Shown here: positions 34,601-47,675 of the stretch, in pieces
Layout of the letters: the number at the start of each line of letters is the position of its first letter
How positions within the stretch are numbered: the first letter of the stretch is position 1
Origin: Diogma glabrata
Taxonomy: Eukaryota > Arthropoda > Insecta > Diptera > Cylindrotomidae
Direction: 5' to 3'
NCBI GenBank assembly: GCA_963693315.1
Contig: OY856188.1
Location: 155,075,369 to 155,139,368 of the forward strand
DNA length: 64,000 nucleotides
The notes under the pieces: model-generated
Databases searched by the model: none
What the model was told of the DNA's origin: nothing
What the model saw: only the letters and a program-made list of their open reading frames with translations
Translations under genes and position numbers: made by a program

Positions 34601-36905
34601 AAACTTTTTTCAAAATTCCAAAAATTATAATAAAATAAAAAAATAAAAATAGTCCAAAAATTCTTACAAAATCAAAAATTGAAACTTTTTTTAAAATTCT
34701 AAAATTATACATAAAAAAATTCTATTTTGTTTTTCAATATTATAAAAATATTGCAAAAATTAAAACTTTTTCCAATATTCTAAAATATTGCAAAATTGTT
34801 ACAAAATCAAATATCCAAACATTTTTTAAAATTCCAAAAATATTTCAAAAACTAAAACAAATTTAAAAATTTCCATGTCCAATTTCATTTTCAATTACAT
34901 TTACGTCATAAAAACAGCTACATTTTTTTCCAAAATATGGCTAAAAAATAAATGAAATCATTTTTGACACACTTGACATTATTTTTTGACAAACTTATAA
35001 TGCCACAATTCTCAATAATAATAATAAAATTTCATGTCATATAAATAATTAATTTAATAACACACTTGACAACATTTTTTTGACAAACTTCTAATGCAAT
35101 AATCTAGTTTTTGATCTCACATACCAATCCCCACCATCAAGATTTCTCCAAATTCAATGTTTCTACTCGTAATCACTTAAATCGAACGTTTTTTAAGCCA
35201 AAAATATGAAAATCTGCCATTTTCGACATACTTAATGATTTTTTGACACACTTCCAGTACAGTTATCAAACACAGTGTCTTTTCGGACCTGTCCATAGTG
35301 TATACCTATTTTTAAGAACCAAAATTTTTGAAATCGCTCCAGCGGTTTTCTAGATTTCGTAGGTAATGTCGGCCGACCGGAAGACAGCCAAACATTTTTA
35401 TGCTTTTTTAGACTCAGTAGGTCCTAAAACGTCGAGAAATACCAAAAAAAGTGGGAGTAAGAATTTCACTTTTGGCTCATGAATGTAATACTTAGGTCTT
35501 TCAGACCGAAGTAATATTAATACATTGCCGGAAAAAAGAATCCTGGTTGAATTAATTTAAAAAAATTCCAAATCAAAAGTTCCGACTTTCTTCAAAATCC
35601 AAAAATATTCAAGAGAATATTACAAAACAAACAATTCAAACTTTTTTCAAAAATCTTAAAATTTTTAAAAATTATCATAAAATCAAAAATCTAAATGTTT
35701 TTTTTCAAAATTTAAAAATATTTCAAAAATTATAATAAAATCAAAAATTTAAACTTTTTCAAAATTCTAAATAATCCAAAAATTATTACAAAATCAAAAA
35801 TTGAAACTGTTTTCAAAATTCCAAAAATATTGCAAAAATTATAACATACATATTCAAAAATTCAAACTTTTTCTAAGATTCTAAAAATTATAATAAAATC
35901 ATAAATTTCAATTTTCTTCAAAAGTTCAAACATACTCAAGACTCAAGAGAATATTACAAAATCAAAAATTGAAACTATTTTCAAAATTCTAAAAATATTC
36001 CAAAACTTATTATAAAATCAAACATTAAACTTTTTTTCAAAATTCTAAAAATATTGCCAACATTATAACATAATCAAAAATTCAAACTTATTTTCCAACT
36101 GTTCCTGTTATTCAGAAGTCGTGGAATCACACAAAACGATTACAAAAGAATATCTTTCTCATAATTACATTTTTTTTTTTAAACGACATTTAATCTGCAA
36201 CAACTTGATATTTCCCAATTGTTCCTATAAGGAGTTAAAACTGGATAGAAACATGTCCAATTTCATGTTCAATTACATGTTTGAAATCCTAAAACTTTAT
36301 CTTCAAAATATGATAGCACATAATATATTATCTATGTAAACCAAAAGAAATAACTAAAAATGCATGCCGGCAAAACTGCATTTTAAAGCAATAAATAAAA
36401 AATTCAGAATTCAGTTTTTTTCTTTCGTTTCACACATACAAAATTTTGATTTTAAAAAAATCCACAAATAAATGTACATTTTCAAACGAATTGCCCAATT
36501 AACATATACTGCTGACATTTAACATTTTAATTTACAAAAGTTTTATCTGTTAGGAGAGTACACCCTGTTTTTCGATGATATGATTTTTCGATGCAATGAT
36601 TTATTCATTACATCGAATATTTTCGATGTAATGATATTTCGATGATATGATTTTTTTTTTCGATTTTACGATTTTCGATGATATGATTTTTCGATTTTGT
36701 GAATAAAATTTTCGATGATATGATTTTCGGTGATGTGATCTTTCGGTGCTATGATTTTTCGACGTAATGAATTTTCGGTGCTATGATTTTCGATGTTGCG
36801 ATTTTCGGTTGTGTGATTTTTCGACAGTATGATTTTTATTTTTCAATTCATTGCTTTTTTCGATGTAACGATTTTCGATGGTATGATTTTTCGATGATAT
36901 GACAC
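31690..36905. mobile_element. Foldback transposon, about 5.2 kb, minisatellite ends
   Basis: Two inverted arms (31690-33920 and about 35080-36905) flank a unique loop of about 1.15 kb. The outer 350 bp of each arm is a minisatellite of about 15 bp (ATCATATCATCGAAA variants). The next part is unique sequence (for example GTCAGCAGTATATGTTAATT at 32087), then AT-rich repeats of about 55 bp, and last a TTCGGTCT hairpin block. The left arm has about 410 bp more (about 32335-32740). The right arm has about 110 bp near 35380-35450 that the left lacks. No protein is encoded. The design resembles Drosophila FB elements. Confidence 0.8.
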
Positions 36906-36924
36906 GATCCGGATAAACCAATAA

Positions 36925-37760
36925 ACCAATTTCTTAGATAAACCAAGTATAGAAGATTGTTCGAAAAATCTGAAATATTCTTCTGATCTCAGAAACTACA
37001 AACGACGGAGATGATTGTAGTAAAATATGTTTGTTTGAGCAAAAGGTTGAGCAACTACAGGCTCAACTTTTTGCTCAAATGTGCATTTAAAATTTTTTGT
37101 TTACAAATAATATTTTCTAAAATATTTATCATTACTACAAACGATTTCGAACAATCTTGTATACTTCTGACTTATCAAAATTATTACTGTGTATAGCGGA
37201 ATCACATATTTTTTTTAGTACAATCATCAACGTCGTTTGTAGTTTCTGGGATCAATAGAATATTTCAGATTTTTGCTCAACTGTAAATTTTGTAATTTTT
37301 ATTTCTATACAAATATTTTCCAAAAATATTTATCATTACTACAAACAACTACAAACGATTTCGAACAATCTTGTATATTTGGCTTATCAAAATTATCACT
37401 GTGTATAGGGGAATCACATATTTTTATGATTGGGAAGAAAATTATTACAACTACAAACAAAAAAATTTTACTACAATTATCAACGTCGTTTGTAGTTTCT
37501 GGGATCAATAGAATATTTCAGATGTTTGCTCAGCTGTAAATTTTGAAATTTTCATTTCTATACAAAAATTTTCCAAAAATATTTAGCATTACTACAAACA
37601 ACTACAAACGATTTCGAACAATCTTGTATACTTGGCTTATCAAAATTAACACTATGTATAGGGGAATAACCATTTTTATGATTTGAAGGAAATTTATTAC
37701 AATTACAAACAAAAAAATTTTACTACAATCATCTACGTCGTTTGTAGTTTCCAAAAATAG
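36925..37760. repeat. Minisatellite, about 3.5 units of 214-253 bp
   Basis: GATTTCGAACAATCTTGTAT recurs at 37144, 37357 and 37613, with shared GTCGTTTGTAGTTTCTGGGA blocks between the copies. The units contain inverted ACTACAAACGA and TCGTTTGTAGT words. Confidence 0.75.
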
Positions 37761-37789
37761 ATTTCTTTTTTTTTTTTCTTATGTTCGTG

Positions 37790-38210
37790 TTCCAAGTTCA
37801 CACAGCTAAAGTTTGACAATCAATCAGTCTTTAAGTTATACTCAAATCAACAGTGTTTTTATTTAGTGTGAAGTTCAAGTAGAAAAAAAATCAAAGATCA
37901 TGTAAGTATTTAGAATTTACTATTCGGTAGAAGTTGTTCTTTTAAGAGTCTCTGGCTCACAAAAACAACCAAATACCATTTCATGTGGTAATCAGTTTTC
38001 CTATTTGGATAACTTATTATTTGGTGGATCTTGTTCTCTTAAGAGTCTCTGGCCCATGAGAACAACTGAAACCCTAGGGACTTCACGAATACAGGATTCA
38101 CCTCAGATCCTATATTCGTCACTAATTATTCTTAAGGATCTTTTGATCCCTGATAAGAAAACTTAAAACTCGTTATACTCCTTACTCACTCATTCCCACA
38201 ATACAAACAT
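37790..38210 (-). repeat. Possible LTR remnant of the second Ty3/Gypsy element
   Basis: It lies directly downstream of truncated pol on the minus strand and begins TGTTTGTATTGTGGG. It contains two related blocks around AAGAGTCTCTGGC. No matching 5' LTR was found near 42 kb, so the assignment is tentative. Confidence 0.35.
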
Positions 38211-40127
38211 ATTATACTTTTAATAAATCAAAAGATGTTTGACATGCTTCAGTCCATATAAATTTTATATTTTTTGTAATAACTTATTAATTGGTGCTGT
38301 ATATAACTATATCATCTAAATACACATAACACTCAATGCCTTGTAAACCCGTTAGGACGTGATTCATAGCTCTTTGAAAAGTGGCAGGGGCTCCTTTCAA
38401 TCCATATGGCATTTTGTTAAATTCAAAATGTCCTAAAGTACTACTGAAAGCCGTTTTTTCTCTATCCTTAGGGTTAACTAGTACTGATGATATCCGCTAG
38501 CTAGATCAAGGGTGGTGAAATATCTAGAGTGACCAAGTTGGTCCAAAATTTCTTCTATGCGCGGAAGGGGAAATGCGTCACCTATTGTTATCAGATTAAG
38601 CTTCCTAAAATCAACAACCACTCGAAATCGTTTATTGCCGGACTTATCAGGACGTTTTGAAACAATAAGCAAAGGAGCATTGTAAGGACTCTTACTATAA
38701 ACTATTATATTATTTTCGAGCATTTCCGAAATTTGTTTGTTTATTTCTTCCTGTTGTGTTTGTGGAATTCTATACATTTTTTGGTTGATAGGGGCTTTAT
38801 CTGGTAACGTGGGTATTGAATGTGTTATTGCTGATGAATAAGAAATATTTTCTCCTTCTAAGTGAAATAAGTCTTCATGATTTACTATTAATTGTACAAT
38901 AGAGTCTCTTTCTTCTTTATTAAGATCATTATCTAGATTATGATTATTTAAAATTCTATTTATTCTATCACTATTTCTATTGCTATCTAAATTTTCTGAT
39001 ACTTCTGGTATTTCAAAAAAGTTATCCGAACTATCATATTCTGGCACATAATCTTCTAAATCTACTTCAAAATTATTTATATTTATTACGCTTATGGGTA
39101 CTACACTGTTTTGTATTTTAGCAACCACATTGGAGGTGTATACACCTGGTAACACTTCTTTAGAGAAACATACGACTTCTTTATCATTATCGTCATCGAT
39201 TTTAAAATACAATATTTTTTTTGATCGTGGTGGAATTGTTTTTATTTGAGTAGCAACGATATTTGGTAGAATAGATGAGTTTGAATTATCCTTAACTAAC
39301 GCTTTATTATTTTCTATTTGAACATTTTTGTAACTTGTACTGAGGATTTCTCTGAACCTGCCTCTATGATGTATCTGATTCGAATTTGTTATCCTATCAT
39401 TTCGAATGATTCTAGGATTGGTTAAATTCTCGTTACTTATAGGACCTGATACATTCGGTACTACTTTGTTCAATTCAACTAACGGTTGTTTTTCGTTAAG
39501 GTTTCCAATCTGATTATCTACCACTTGACTTGCTCTGAGTCTATCAAGTTGTCGATTTGGCACTGTTTTGAATGCATTGTTACAAATAACTTTGATAGCC
39601 GTACTATCATTTAGTTCCGATTCATAATTTTTTTCAATTTCTCCTACATTTCATGGTTTGCATGAAAAGGGGAAAATTACTTGATTTTGATTCCTTGTGC
39701 TTAATACTATTAGTTTATTGCTAATAAAATCTACTATTGAATTTCGAGCTAAAACATCTCGTCCTAAAATACCATCACTTTGAAAATTCATATCCTCAAT
39801 TACATGAAACTTAATTGGTAGTAAGTTATTTGAAATTGCGCCTATTACTGTACCTAATGTATAATTTGTTTGATGAATACCTCTAATAATTGCTTTTTCT
39901 GTAGTATTTAAAATATGTTTTTGGTTTATACTGGATCTTTTAATTAAAGAAACTTCAGCTCCAGTGTCAATCAAAAGTGTAGTAATTATATTTTTTCCTA
40001 TATCTAAATTAACACTAATTTCTGGACAATTGCCAGTTGATTTAGTAGCATCATATATGCCTAAGTTAAAATTTTCATGTTCCAGATTATTTAGGTATTT
40101 GTTTGGGCTTTGAATTGTAGGTTGCAA
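38205..40127 (-). pseudogene. Second Ty3/Gypsy pol (protease, partial RT), truncated
   Basis: Minus strand: an aspartic protease with LLIDTGAEVSLI at 39960-40000, a linker, then RT blocks FRVVVDFRKLNLI, YFTTLDLASGYHQ and, in another frame, CYVYLDDIVIYST at 38290-38325. After a deletion, FIWTEACQTSFDLLK (the RT to RNase H connection) appears near 38210-38265. RNase H and integrase are gone. Frame breaks occur near 39600 and 38478. Confidence 0.82.
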
Positions 40128-40138
40128 TTCAGCCCTAG

Positions 40139-40942
40139 TTAGTTTAAATCATTATTAATATTTTCAGGTGGTTGTTCATTGGAATTTGTATAATTTGGGG
40201 AGATAAATGTTTTAATTTGTTGGGTGTTTGGAGTTTCGTAATACTGAACATTTTTTGGTGCGTATGAGATGCGGGGACCTGAATTACTTAAATTTGGAAC
40301 TTGAGTACGAATTGTATATGGAATCTGTTGGTACTGAAAATTTCGTTGTCCTTGCGGATTTTGGTTATGTGTGTAATTTACTGGGTTATTAAATTGTAAA
40401 TTACTTGGCAAATTCCAGTTGTTAGCTGGCCTATATTGGATACTATGCGGTATCTGTGGTTGATTATAATGCATAGCATTGAAATACGTATTTTGTTGAG
40501 GGGCTACATTACGAAAAGTTTGAGAATTTGTAGGCTGGAGTAACTGTTCTTGGTAACTAGTTTGTTGGGCTAGATTCGATCGCAATCTTTTTCGACAGTT
40601 TGTTAATGTATGTCCGTAGTTTTTACAATATCTACAACTAATATCATTTCTCGGCAAAGTGTTAGAAAGCTGTTGTAAATTAGGTTGATTTGCATTAGAT
40701 GAATTTGTGGTTGTATTATATATTTCTGTGTTAGTATGTATGTTTCGGTTTGGCTGTAAACTGTTTTGCATATTATTGAATTTTTCCAGTACTATTGCGT
40801 ATTCTAACACTGTTTCAAATTCCGTTTTCGCTAATGAAATTTGAAGAGCTACTTCTCGTTCTCTTAAACCAAGCTTAAAACATTTTATTGGCCTGCTTTT
40901 CGAGTTCGTGCAACCCGGCAGAACAACTATCATTATAACCAC
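40139..40942 (-). pseudogene. Second Ty3/Gypsy gag, nucleocapsid part
   Basis: A CCHC zinc knuckle, CRYCKNYGHTLTNCRKR, is followed by a long Asn/Gln/Pro-rich tail. The capsid part lies in a different frame (40875-41726). Confidence 0.75.
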
Positions 40943-41726
40943 ATTTTAAAAGTAAAGCCTTTGCTTTTCTTAATAATCTGTTGATTTTATCTCCGAATTC
41001 GGTAACAGATTTGTGGGTACTTTGAACCATTAACCCCATTTTCCCATATAACTCAAAATAGCTAGAGTCTTCCTTTAGTCCTCGGGAAAGATATTTATAA
41101 AGTTCTTTCAAACTTGTGAAATTAATACCACTTATAAGTTTCAGGGCGTTGCCCGATAACCGTGTCCTAACTGACTGTAAAAAGTGGGTTCTGTATTCGC
41201 TTGGTAGGGTGTGGTACGCGCGATCGCATTCATGCTTAAAATTAAAAAATTCGTCTTCCAGTCCATCATGCATTTCACCATTGTATTTTGGTATATTTTT
41301 AACTCTGGTTGTTATCATATTGTACTCTTCGTCTAATTTATTATTAAAACTAGGTACATCGGTTCCACTATTCGTCATTTTTAAATTTTTCACGTCTTTT
41401 AATTTATTGTTCAAATTTCCGAGGGCAGCGATTTCCGAATCGACCCTTTCTCTTAAATCTATATCTTCGTCCAGAGTTACCGACTCCAGATTAAGATTCT
41501 CTAAACTATTTGTTTTCTTTTTTATAACGGCTTCGCGTGATAAATCGCGTACAATTTCGAATTCGTTATTTAATATATTTAAAGTAGAACTTGATGGCTT
41601 ACCTTCTGAAATTTTGTGTGCTGCTTTATTTTTTCGACGGTCGTCAATAGCTGAACTACAGGATAGATTTCGTTGTCTGGCTGAACTGCTTGCTTGCTCC
41701 GTTTTACTAGACTCTTCCTTAGACAT
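40875..41726 (-). pseudogene. Second Ty3/Gypsy gag, N-terminal and capsid part
   Basis: The start at 41726 gives a Ser/Lys-rich N-terminus (MSKEESSKTEQASSSARQRN). A capsid-like segment follows (FFNFKHECDRAYHTLPSEYR, then SGNALKLISGINFTSLKELY). A frameshift near 40900 separates it from the zinc knuckle part. Confidence 0.7.
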
Positions 41727-42697
41727 TTGTTAAATAAAACTATTAAGCTACTTTCAGTTTTTTGTATATCGTCAATAGCTACACTGATATAGATAGATTC
41801 CTAGTCTCTTGAAGATTTCTTGTCAGTAAAACTTCTTTCTGGTAATTGACAGCTTTTTCTAGCTCCGGAACGTTTATTTCAATTGTATAATATTTTGTAC
41901 TTGTACTTTTGACTGACGACTTGATACTTTTGAATTTTGATAACTGTATATTATATAACTTTAAAAACTGTATTTTGAACTTTTAGCTTGTTCTTAAAAA
42001 TTGTTTATAAATTTTTACTATCACCCACTTAACAATTATTTTATTTTATTATAGAATTATTAAACTTATTATTTGGGTTTTAATTCGAACCACTTTAGAA
42101 CCACAGGTTAATACCGGCCGCGCCGGTATTAAACTTTATGTACCAACAGTGTTTGTGGTTCTTACCTGTGGATGGTTCTCAAAACGTTTTTATAAAACAC
42201 TTATTATTGTTTTTCAAATTATTATTAATTTATTTTTTTATATAACTTTAATTATAATATAACTTTCATTATAATTTTTACTTATTTTTAAGTTAGAATT
42301 ATTATTTATCTTGGTGAGGATCACTTGAACTGAGATTGAACTTGAAATAAGAATTACTTAAAAATCAACTATTAAAACTAAAACTTAACTCGACTATTCT
42401 TTATTAAAACTCGAACTGAACTCTACTTAAAAACTAAAATCCAATCATTTATAGTATTCAATTTATCCAAAATCAACAAAAATGATTTGGCCTAATTTTA
42501 ATTGAAAATCGAAACATTCAAAACAATTTTCTTGCAAGTCAAATAAAATTATTTAAATATTTCGATTTATGCAATTATTTTGATGTATGCAATTTTCGCA
42601 TAATTAACAATTTAATGAATTTAATTCTTTATGCAATTTTCGCATAATTGACAATTTAATGAATTTAATTTAATTTATTAATTTTGTTGATTTTGAA
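41727..42697. other. Leader of the second Gypsy element and AT-rich DNA
   Basis: Contains a GC-rich hairpin at 42112-42136 (TTAATACCGG, 5-nt loop, inverse). GAACCACAGGT at 42099 also returns inverted near 42160. No matching LTR was found. Confidence 0.4.
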
Positions 42698-42700
42698 TAA

Positions 42701-43918
42701 CACTAGTTTACAAATTTTGAACTTTTTTTGTCTCCCTGAATAAAACCCAACTTTTCTTATGGATTTGGACCTCCTGAACACGAATATCATATTCATTTTT
42801 TTTAGTTAGCTCTCGTTTTTGAGATATTCACGAAAAACCAATTTTTTCGGTGATCAAAAATGTTGTTTCGGTTTTTGGCTCTCATATTTTACAAAACAAG
42901 CAAATTTAAAATATTAATGAATATATGCATATTAAATATGCCAACAAATATTTTGAGCTATATTTTGTAAAAATCCATTAAGGATTCTGGAAGTTACAGT
43001 CGAAAAAAGTTGAAAAAATACGAAAAATTCATGTTTTTTAAAAAATTCTCCATTTTCAACACCATAAATTTTGAACAAATAAAGACACTAATTTTTTGTT
43101 ATTATTATTAAAAAAGACATTTCATAATCAATTAACTGATATTTTCCAACTCCTAAAATAAGTCCAAGGTGGGAGGAGCTAGATTATGTCAAAAAACTTC
43201 ACAAAAAAATCTTAATTTCGAGAAAAATCATATACAAATAAGACACAACTTTTGTCAAAAAAAGACATTTCATAACTAACTAACTGATATTTTCCAACTC
43301 CTAAAATAAGTCCGAGGTGGGAAGAGCTAGATCTACTACGAAAACAACTTATATATAAATTAATTATGTTGCAGAATTTAAATTATTCTTATAGTTAAAT
43401 TTTTTTTCCAAATTTTGAGTTTTGACTTTCTTTGGAAAAACTTGAATAACTTGGTGCAAACTGCACCAATACTCATGTCTTTTAGCTCAAAAGAAAGAAA
43501 ATTGAAGCTACTATAGGCTCCAAGAAATAACAAAAAATTAGTGTCTTTATTTGTTCAAAATGTATGGCGTTGAAAATGGAAAAATTAAAAAAAAACGTGA
43601 ATTTTTCGTATTTTTTCAACTTTTTTCGACTGTAACTTGCAGAATCCTTAATGGATTTTTACAAAATATAGCTCAAAATATTTGTTAGCATATTTAATAT
43701 GCATGTGTTTCATTAATATTTTTAATTTGTTTGTTTTGTAAAATATGAGACCCAAAAACCGAAACAACATTTTTGATCACCGAAAAAATTGGTTTTTCGT
43801 GAATATCTCAAAAACAAGAGCCAACCAAAAAAAATGAATATGATATTCATGTTCAGGAGGTCCAAATCTATAAGAAAAGTTGGGTTTTATTTCGGGAGAT
43901 TTTTCTTGTAAACTAGTG
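42701..43918. mobile_element. Palindromic DNA transposon with CACTA-like ends, 1218 bp
   Basis: Starts CACTAGTTTACAA and ends with its inverse, flanked by a TAA duplication (42698-42700, 43919-43921). Inverted arms of about 390 bp (42701-43110, 43525-43918) face a centre with a direct repeat around CTGATATTTTCCAACTCC. A CACTA terminus and a 3-bp duplication fit the CACTA group. No transposase is present. Confidence 0.75.
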
Positions 43919-44299
43919 TAATTTAAATTTTTAAGTAATTTCTTAACCTATATTGTTACTAACTAAATCTATTTAAATCTATTTAATCTACCAAAGGAGA
44001 TTTATACAACAGTGTCTATGCAAAATGATTGATCTAAGATTTTTGTTTTAATCATTTGTGTATATATTTATTTTATTGACCGTGTTTTTTTTTAAATAAT
44101 TTTAATTAATGACTTTTAAAAGAATATGTTTTTATTTCCACATTACGAAGTTTCACTTCTTCCGCGCGGAGGGACTGCACGCACAATTTTTTTTAATTGC
44201 ACAAACTTTGAACTAACTTTATTTCTTAAAAATATACAAAAAAAATTTTCTTTAACTAGTTTCGTTAATCATCGTCAGAAAGAAAATTTGCAACTGTTC

Positions 44300-45088
44300 A
44301 TACAATCGGCCCTAAGGAGTTGTTTTAATCTTGTTCGGAATTCAACATTGAATCGTCGTAGTACTCCGATTTTTTCACAGCAAAATCTATTGCCTCTTCT
44401 ACAATATGACTAGGTTTTTCTTCAATATAGAGACAAAGTGACTGTATTTTTATAACTAATTGATCAATATTCAAGCTTGTGCTTGCAATACAATCCAAGC
44501 ACAATTTATTCGCCTTAAAACATCATTCCAAAACAAAAGGTAGCAAAGAAATGTAAAACCATACACAATCACCACGCATAAGGTTCTGTGCAGCGCCTCT
44601 AGTGTCTACATTTTCTTGTTGATCACTTAATTTCTCAATTGAAGCCACAATCCCATTAAAATTTTCATCCAATACTTTAACTGAAGCATAATGAGCATCC
44701 CAACGCGTTGTTGAGAGTCTTTTAAAAGTTGTTTTGCTGTGTTTAACAAGCACTTCCCAGCAGCTAGTCGAAGCAGAAAAAATGTAAAAATTCCAATGTT
44801 CCGAAAAATGTTACAAAAGCTACATTTTGTGCAAATGAGTGTTGGTCATATAAATTAATTGAATGATCTATACACCAATAGATATTGCTTTGTTGTTTTT
44901 TGCTTTAATAATAGCTTGCACTCCTCCATGCATACCACTCATAACAGCTGCATTATCATAACCTTGGGAACGACAATAATTCATAACATCTAAACCGTCA
45001 TTTTCAAGATTTTTAAGAATTTCATTGCTTAAAGCAGCGGCTTTTTTTTCCATGTAAAGGAAAAAGTCCAAGGAATACTTCTTTGATT
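44300..45088 (-). pseudogene. hAT transposase, C-terminal portion
   Basis: Blocks KAAALSNEILKNLENDGLDV, YCRSQGYDNAAVMSGMHGGV, TTFKRLSTTRWDAHYASVKV and VDTRGAAQNL follow the order of hAT/ZMYM1-like proteins. EEAIDFAVKKSEYYD lies near 44380-44410. Frameshifts near 45060 and 44800 break it. Confidence 0.78.
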
Positions 45089-45209
45089 CAGTGGCGTCAT
45101 TTCACCAAAATCTTGGGGGGGCGAGAATTTAAATGACATAAAAAAATTTTTTTCGTAAAACATAACATACACATTTTTATACACACATATATTTAAAAGC
45201 ATTTAAATG

Positions 45210-45480
45210 CATGGACTAAGAAATAAAAATAAAATGATTTTGAGCTACCTCGGTTACTCTGCTAGATCTTTGTCTTCTGTTGTTGTTTCATTGAAGCGAA
45301 TGTCGCAAAGTTCTGCAAAATCCCTTCATTTGTTAAAAATAATTTTAAATTTAGTATCATCTCTGCATTGTTTAAGCATCAAGAAAGTAGTTTTAATTAA
45401 AGCGCTTGTTTTAGAAATTATTATATCTTTGCTTTGTAACTGTTCAGAGAGTGAATTTGTAAACGACAGCAGATCGTGCA
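45210..45480 (-). pseudogene. Possible hAT transposase C-terminal fragment
   Basis: Minus strand reads SLSEQLQSKDIIISKTSALI, then KTTFLMLKQCRDDTKF. This resembles the LQSKD helix region of ZMYM1-like transposases. Assignment is by short motif only. Confidence 0.4.
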
Positions 45481-45905
45481 GCATAAAAAAAAGGATGGTT
45501 TTTCTATACGATCCCAGGCATCCCGGGATTTAAAATTTATGAGTCACGTAGTCCAAGGATCCATAAAACACCACGGGATTGCAATCCCTACGTGACTCCT
45601 CTTATGACGAATCGTTTTTTTGTTTGTTTGTTTGTTTTCCTTTATTTGTCTCAGAGAGAAAGAGTTATGTCTACCCTAAACTGACCAGAGCCAAATCGTT
45701 AAAATGTGGGACAAAATGCAAACATTCTTCCAAATACTAGCTAATTAAAATTTCTATTGCGAGAAAGTGGGACGGTGAAAACGTGCTAACTAGATTGTGC
45801 ATAAATTTACTATTTAATGCTTTCCTTTACTATTTGTTTACTATTTAATTCTACAAAAAATTCTTTTATTTGAATTGGACATTGTTCAACCGTTAGGAAA
45901 CTTGC

Positions 45906-46255
45906 TTACAGTGGTTCGTACATTTTCAAAATTCTTTCTAGTGCTGGCATTACCGCCAGCCAGCGAGTTTCACTGTATCCAATAAGTTGGTTATGTTTGA
46001 CATTACTTTTGCCGCAGAACTCCTTCAACTTAAACCAGTAAAGACAGTAAAATATCCAAATTTTTTTAACCCTGCCATTTAAATCAGCAGCACTTCTTAT
46101 TGCATTATTTAGAATACGGGCTGCGAATCCAAATCCCAATACGTTCTGGTTCAAATTTGCGTTTAGCTTGCTTTTAAATTTTCACCCCTTGACGTGACAC
46201 CACTAAAATTGGTGTTCGTGTTATCAGCGCAAATTGCAACTAGCTTTTTGTCAAT
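45906..46255 (-). pseudogene. hAT transposase fragment (inner element)
   Basis: LVAICADNTNTNFSGV (46210-46250), GFGFAARILNNAIRSAADL and YSETRWLAVMPALERILKMY form the typical core of an hAT transposase. A frameshift near 46170 separates the blocks. Confidence 0.72.
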
Positions 46256-47569
46256 GTTAAATAACAACAAGAAAACAAAATAACAACAAAACTTGTTTAA
46301 GCTACTGGAGCTGGCGGCTTATAGCAACGCTTTTTTATGTTTATCTGTATCTATATGTCTTTTAATATCATAATGTCCGCTGTTAATTTGCAAATTCACT
46401 TCCACTGGTAATACAATAAACTTTTGCGTCGTTATATTTTTATTTTTTTATAAAAGGATAGTCCAATTCAATATCGTATGAGAATTTACGTAAACGTTTT
46501 CTATCCGTCTTGATTTGCAGGAGAACTTTTTAAATATAATTTTAAAAATTAGTATAAATTTACCTTTTATAGCAGCTTAAAATTTTTGTTACACAAGTAA
46601 AGACTGCAAAACAATTGAAACAATTTATTTTAATTTTACTAAATAATTAATATCTTTTCTGTATTCTGTAAGATAAGAGGTATATAGTATACCTCTCGTT
46701 CTATCTTTTGCAAATCTATACCATTTATCAAGTTTTTATGTTGTTTACTTTGTTTGTTCTTTATTGAGAAAAAAAATTAGAAATTAGAAAGCAATAATTT
46801 TACTTTTGAGCTACCTAGTTTAAGTGTGTTTAAACAGAGTTTGAAACGCTACTTATATCACTCCTTTACTTTGTTCTTTCAGAGTGCGTAGCTTAAAAAA
46901 AAAATATAACACTCCCACACAGAGGAGTGAAAATAATAAAATATCATTATTGCTACTAAATTGAAATAAATATTTTCTTTCAAATACTCAAAACTTTTAT
47001 CTTTGCTTCAAATTTGATGCTTTCCAACGTAAAATGCTTCGAATGATTCGTTCAATTATTCATGTATTGTTAGAAAAATGAATATAAAGGATGACTAATT
47101 TTGTTCTTTTGCAAATCGAATAAAAGAACAGGAAAATGTAATCTGCTCCAAAGGAGTAAAATCGAAAAAACAAAAATTTTACTCTTACGAGTAAGAACGA
47201 TATTCAAATTATGAACATTTTAATTTTTGAATATTATTTCAAAGGATTGAAAGGAAAGTGCTCGAATAAAGTAAAATTGTAAAGTCTGGTTTGAAAATTT
47301 AAATGTTTATGAATTTATACGGAAAACTGCGTCTTTTTAAGTAAAATATTTTGTATTTTATTTTTCATAATATACTTTCGATCTCTCGTATATACACCGG
47401 GGAGATGTTTCTATACACAAAGAAACCTTTTCGCTGAGGTAGATGTGTTAGACATCAATAGATATTTGCAAAATAAAATGTAAATTATCGAAATGAAAAA
47501 AACTGAGTTTAGTATTTCTATGAAAATTATAGTTAAAACACTATTTATAGTAAAAAAAATATTGCACTG

Positions 47570-47675
47570 CAGTCAAATTCTGTAATTGTGAAGCGGTGAA
47601 GTGATAAGTTTTTTAATGAAAAGAAACGAAGAAATTTTTATCACTTCACCGCTTCACAGTTACAGAATTTGGCTG
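47570..47675. mobile_element. Hairpin MITE, about 106 bp
   Basis: 38-bp arms (CAGTCAAATTCTGTAATTGT and the inverse, through GAAGCGGTGAAGTGATAA) pair with two mismatches around a 30-bp loop. A second copy is at 21747-21855. Confidence 0.7.
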
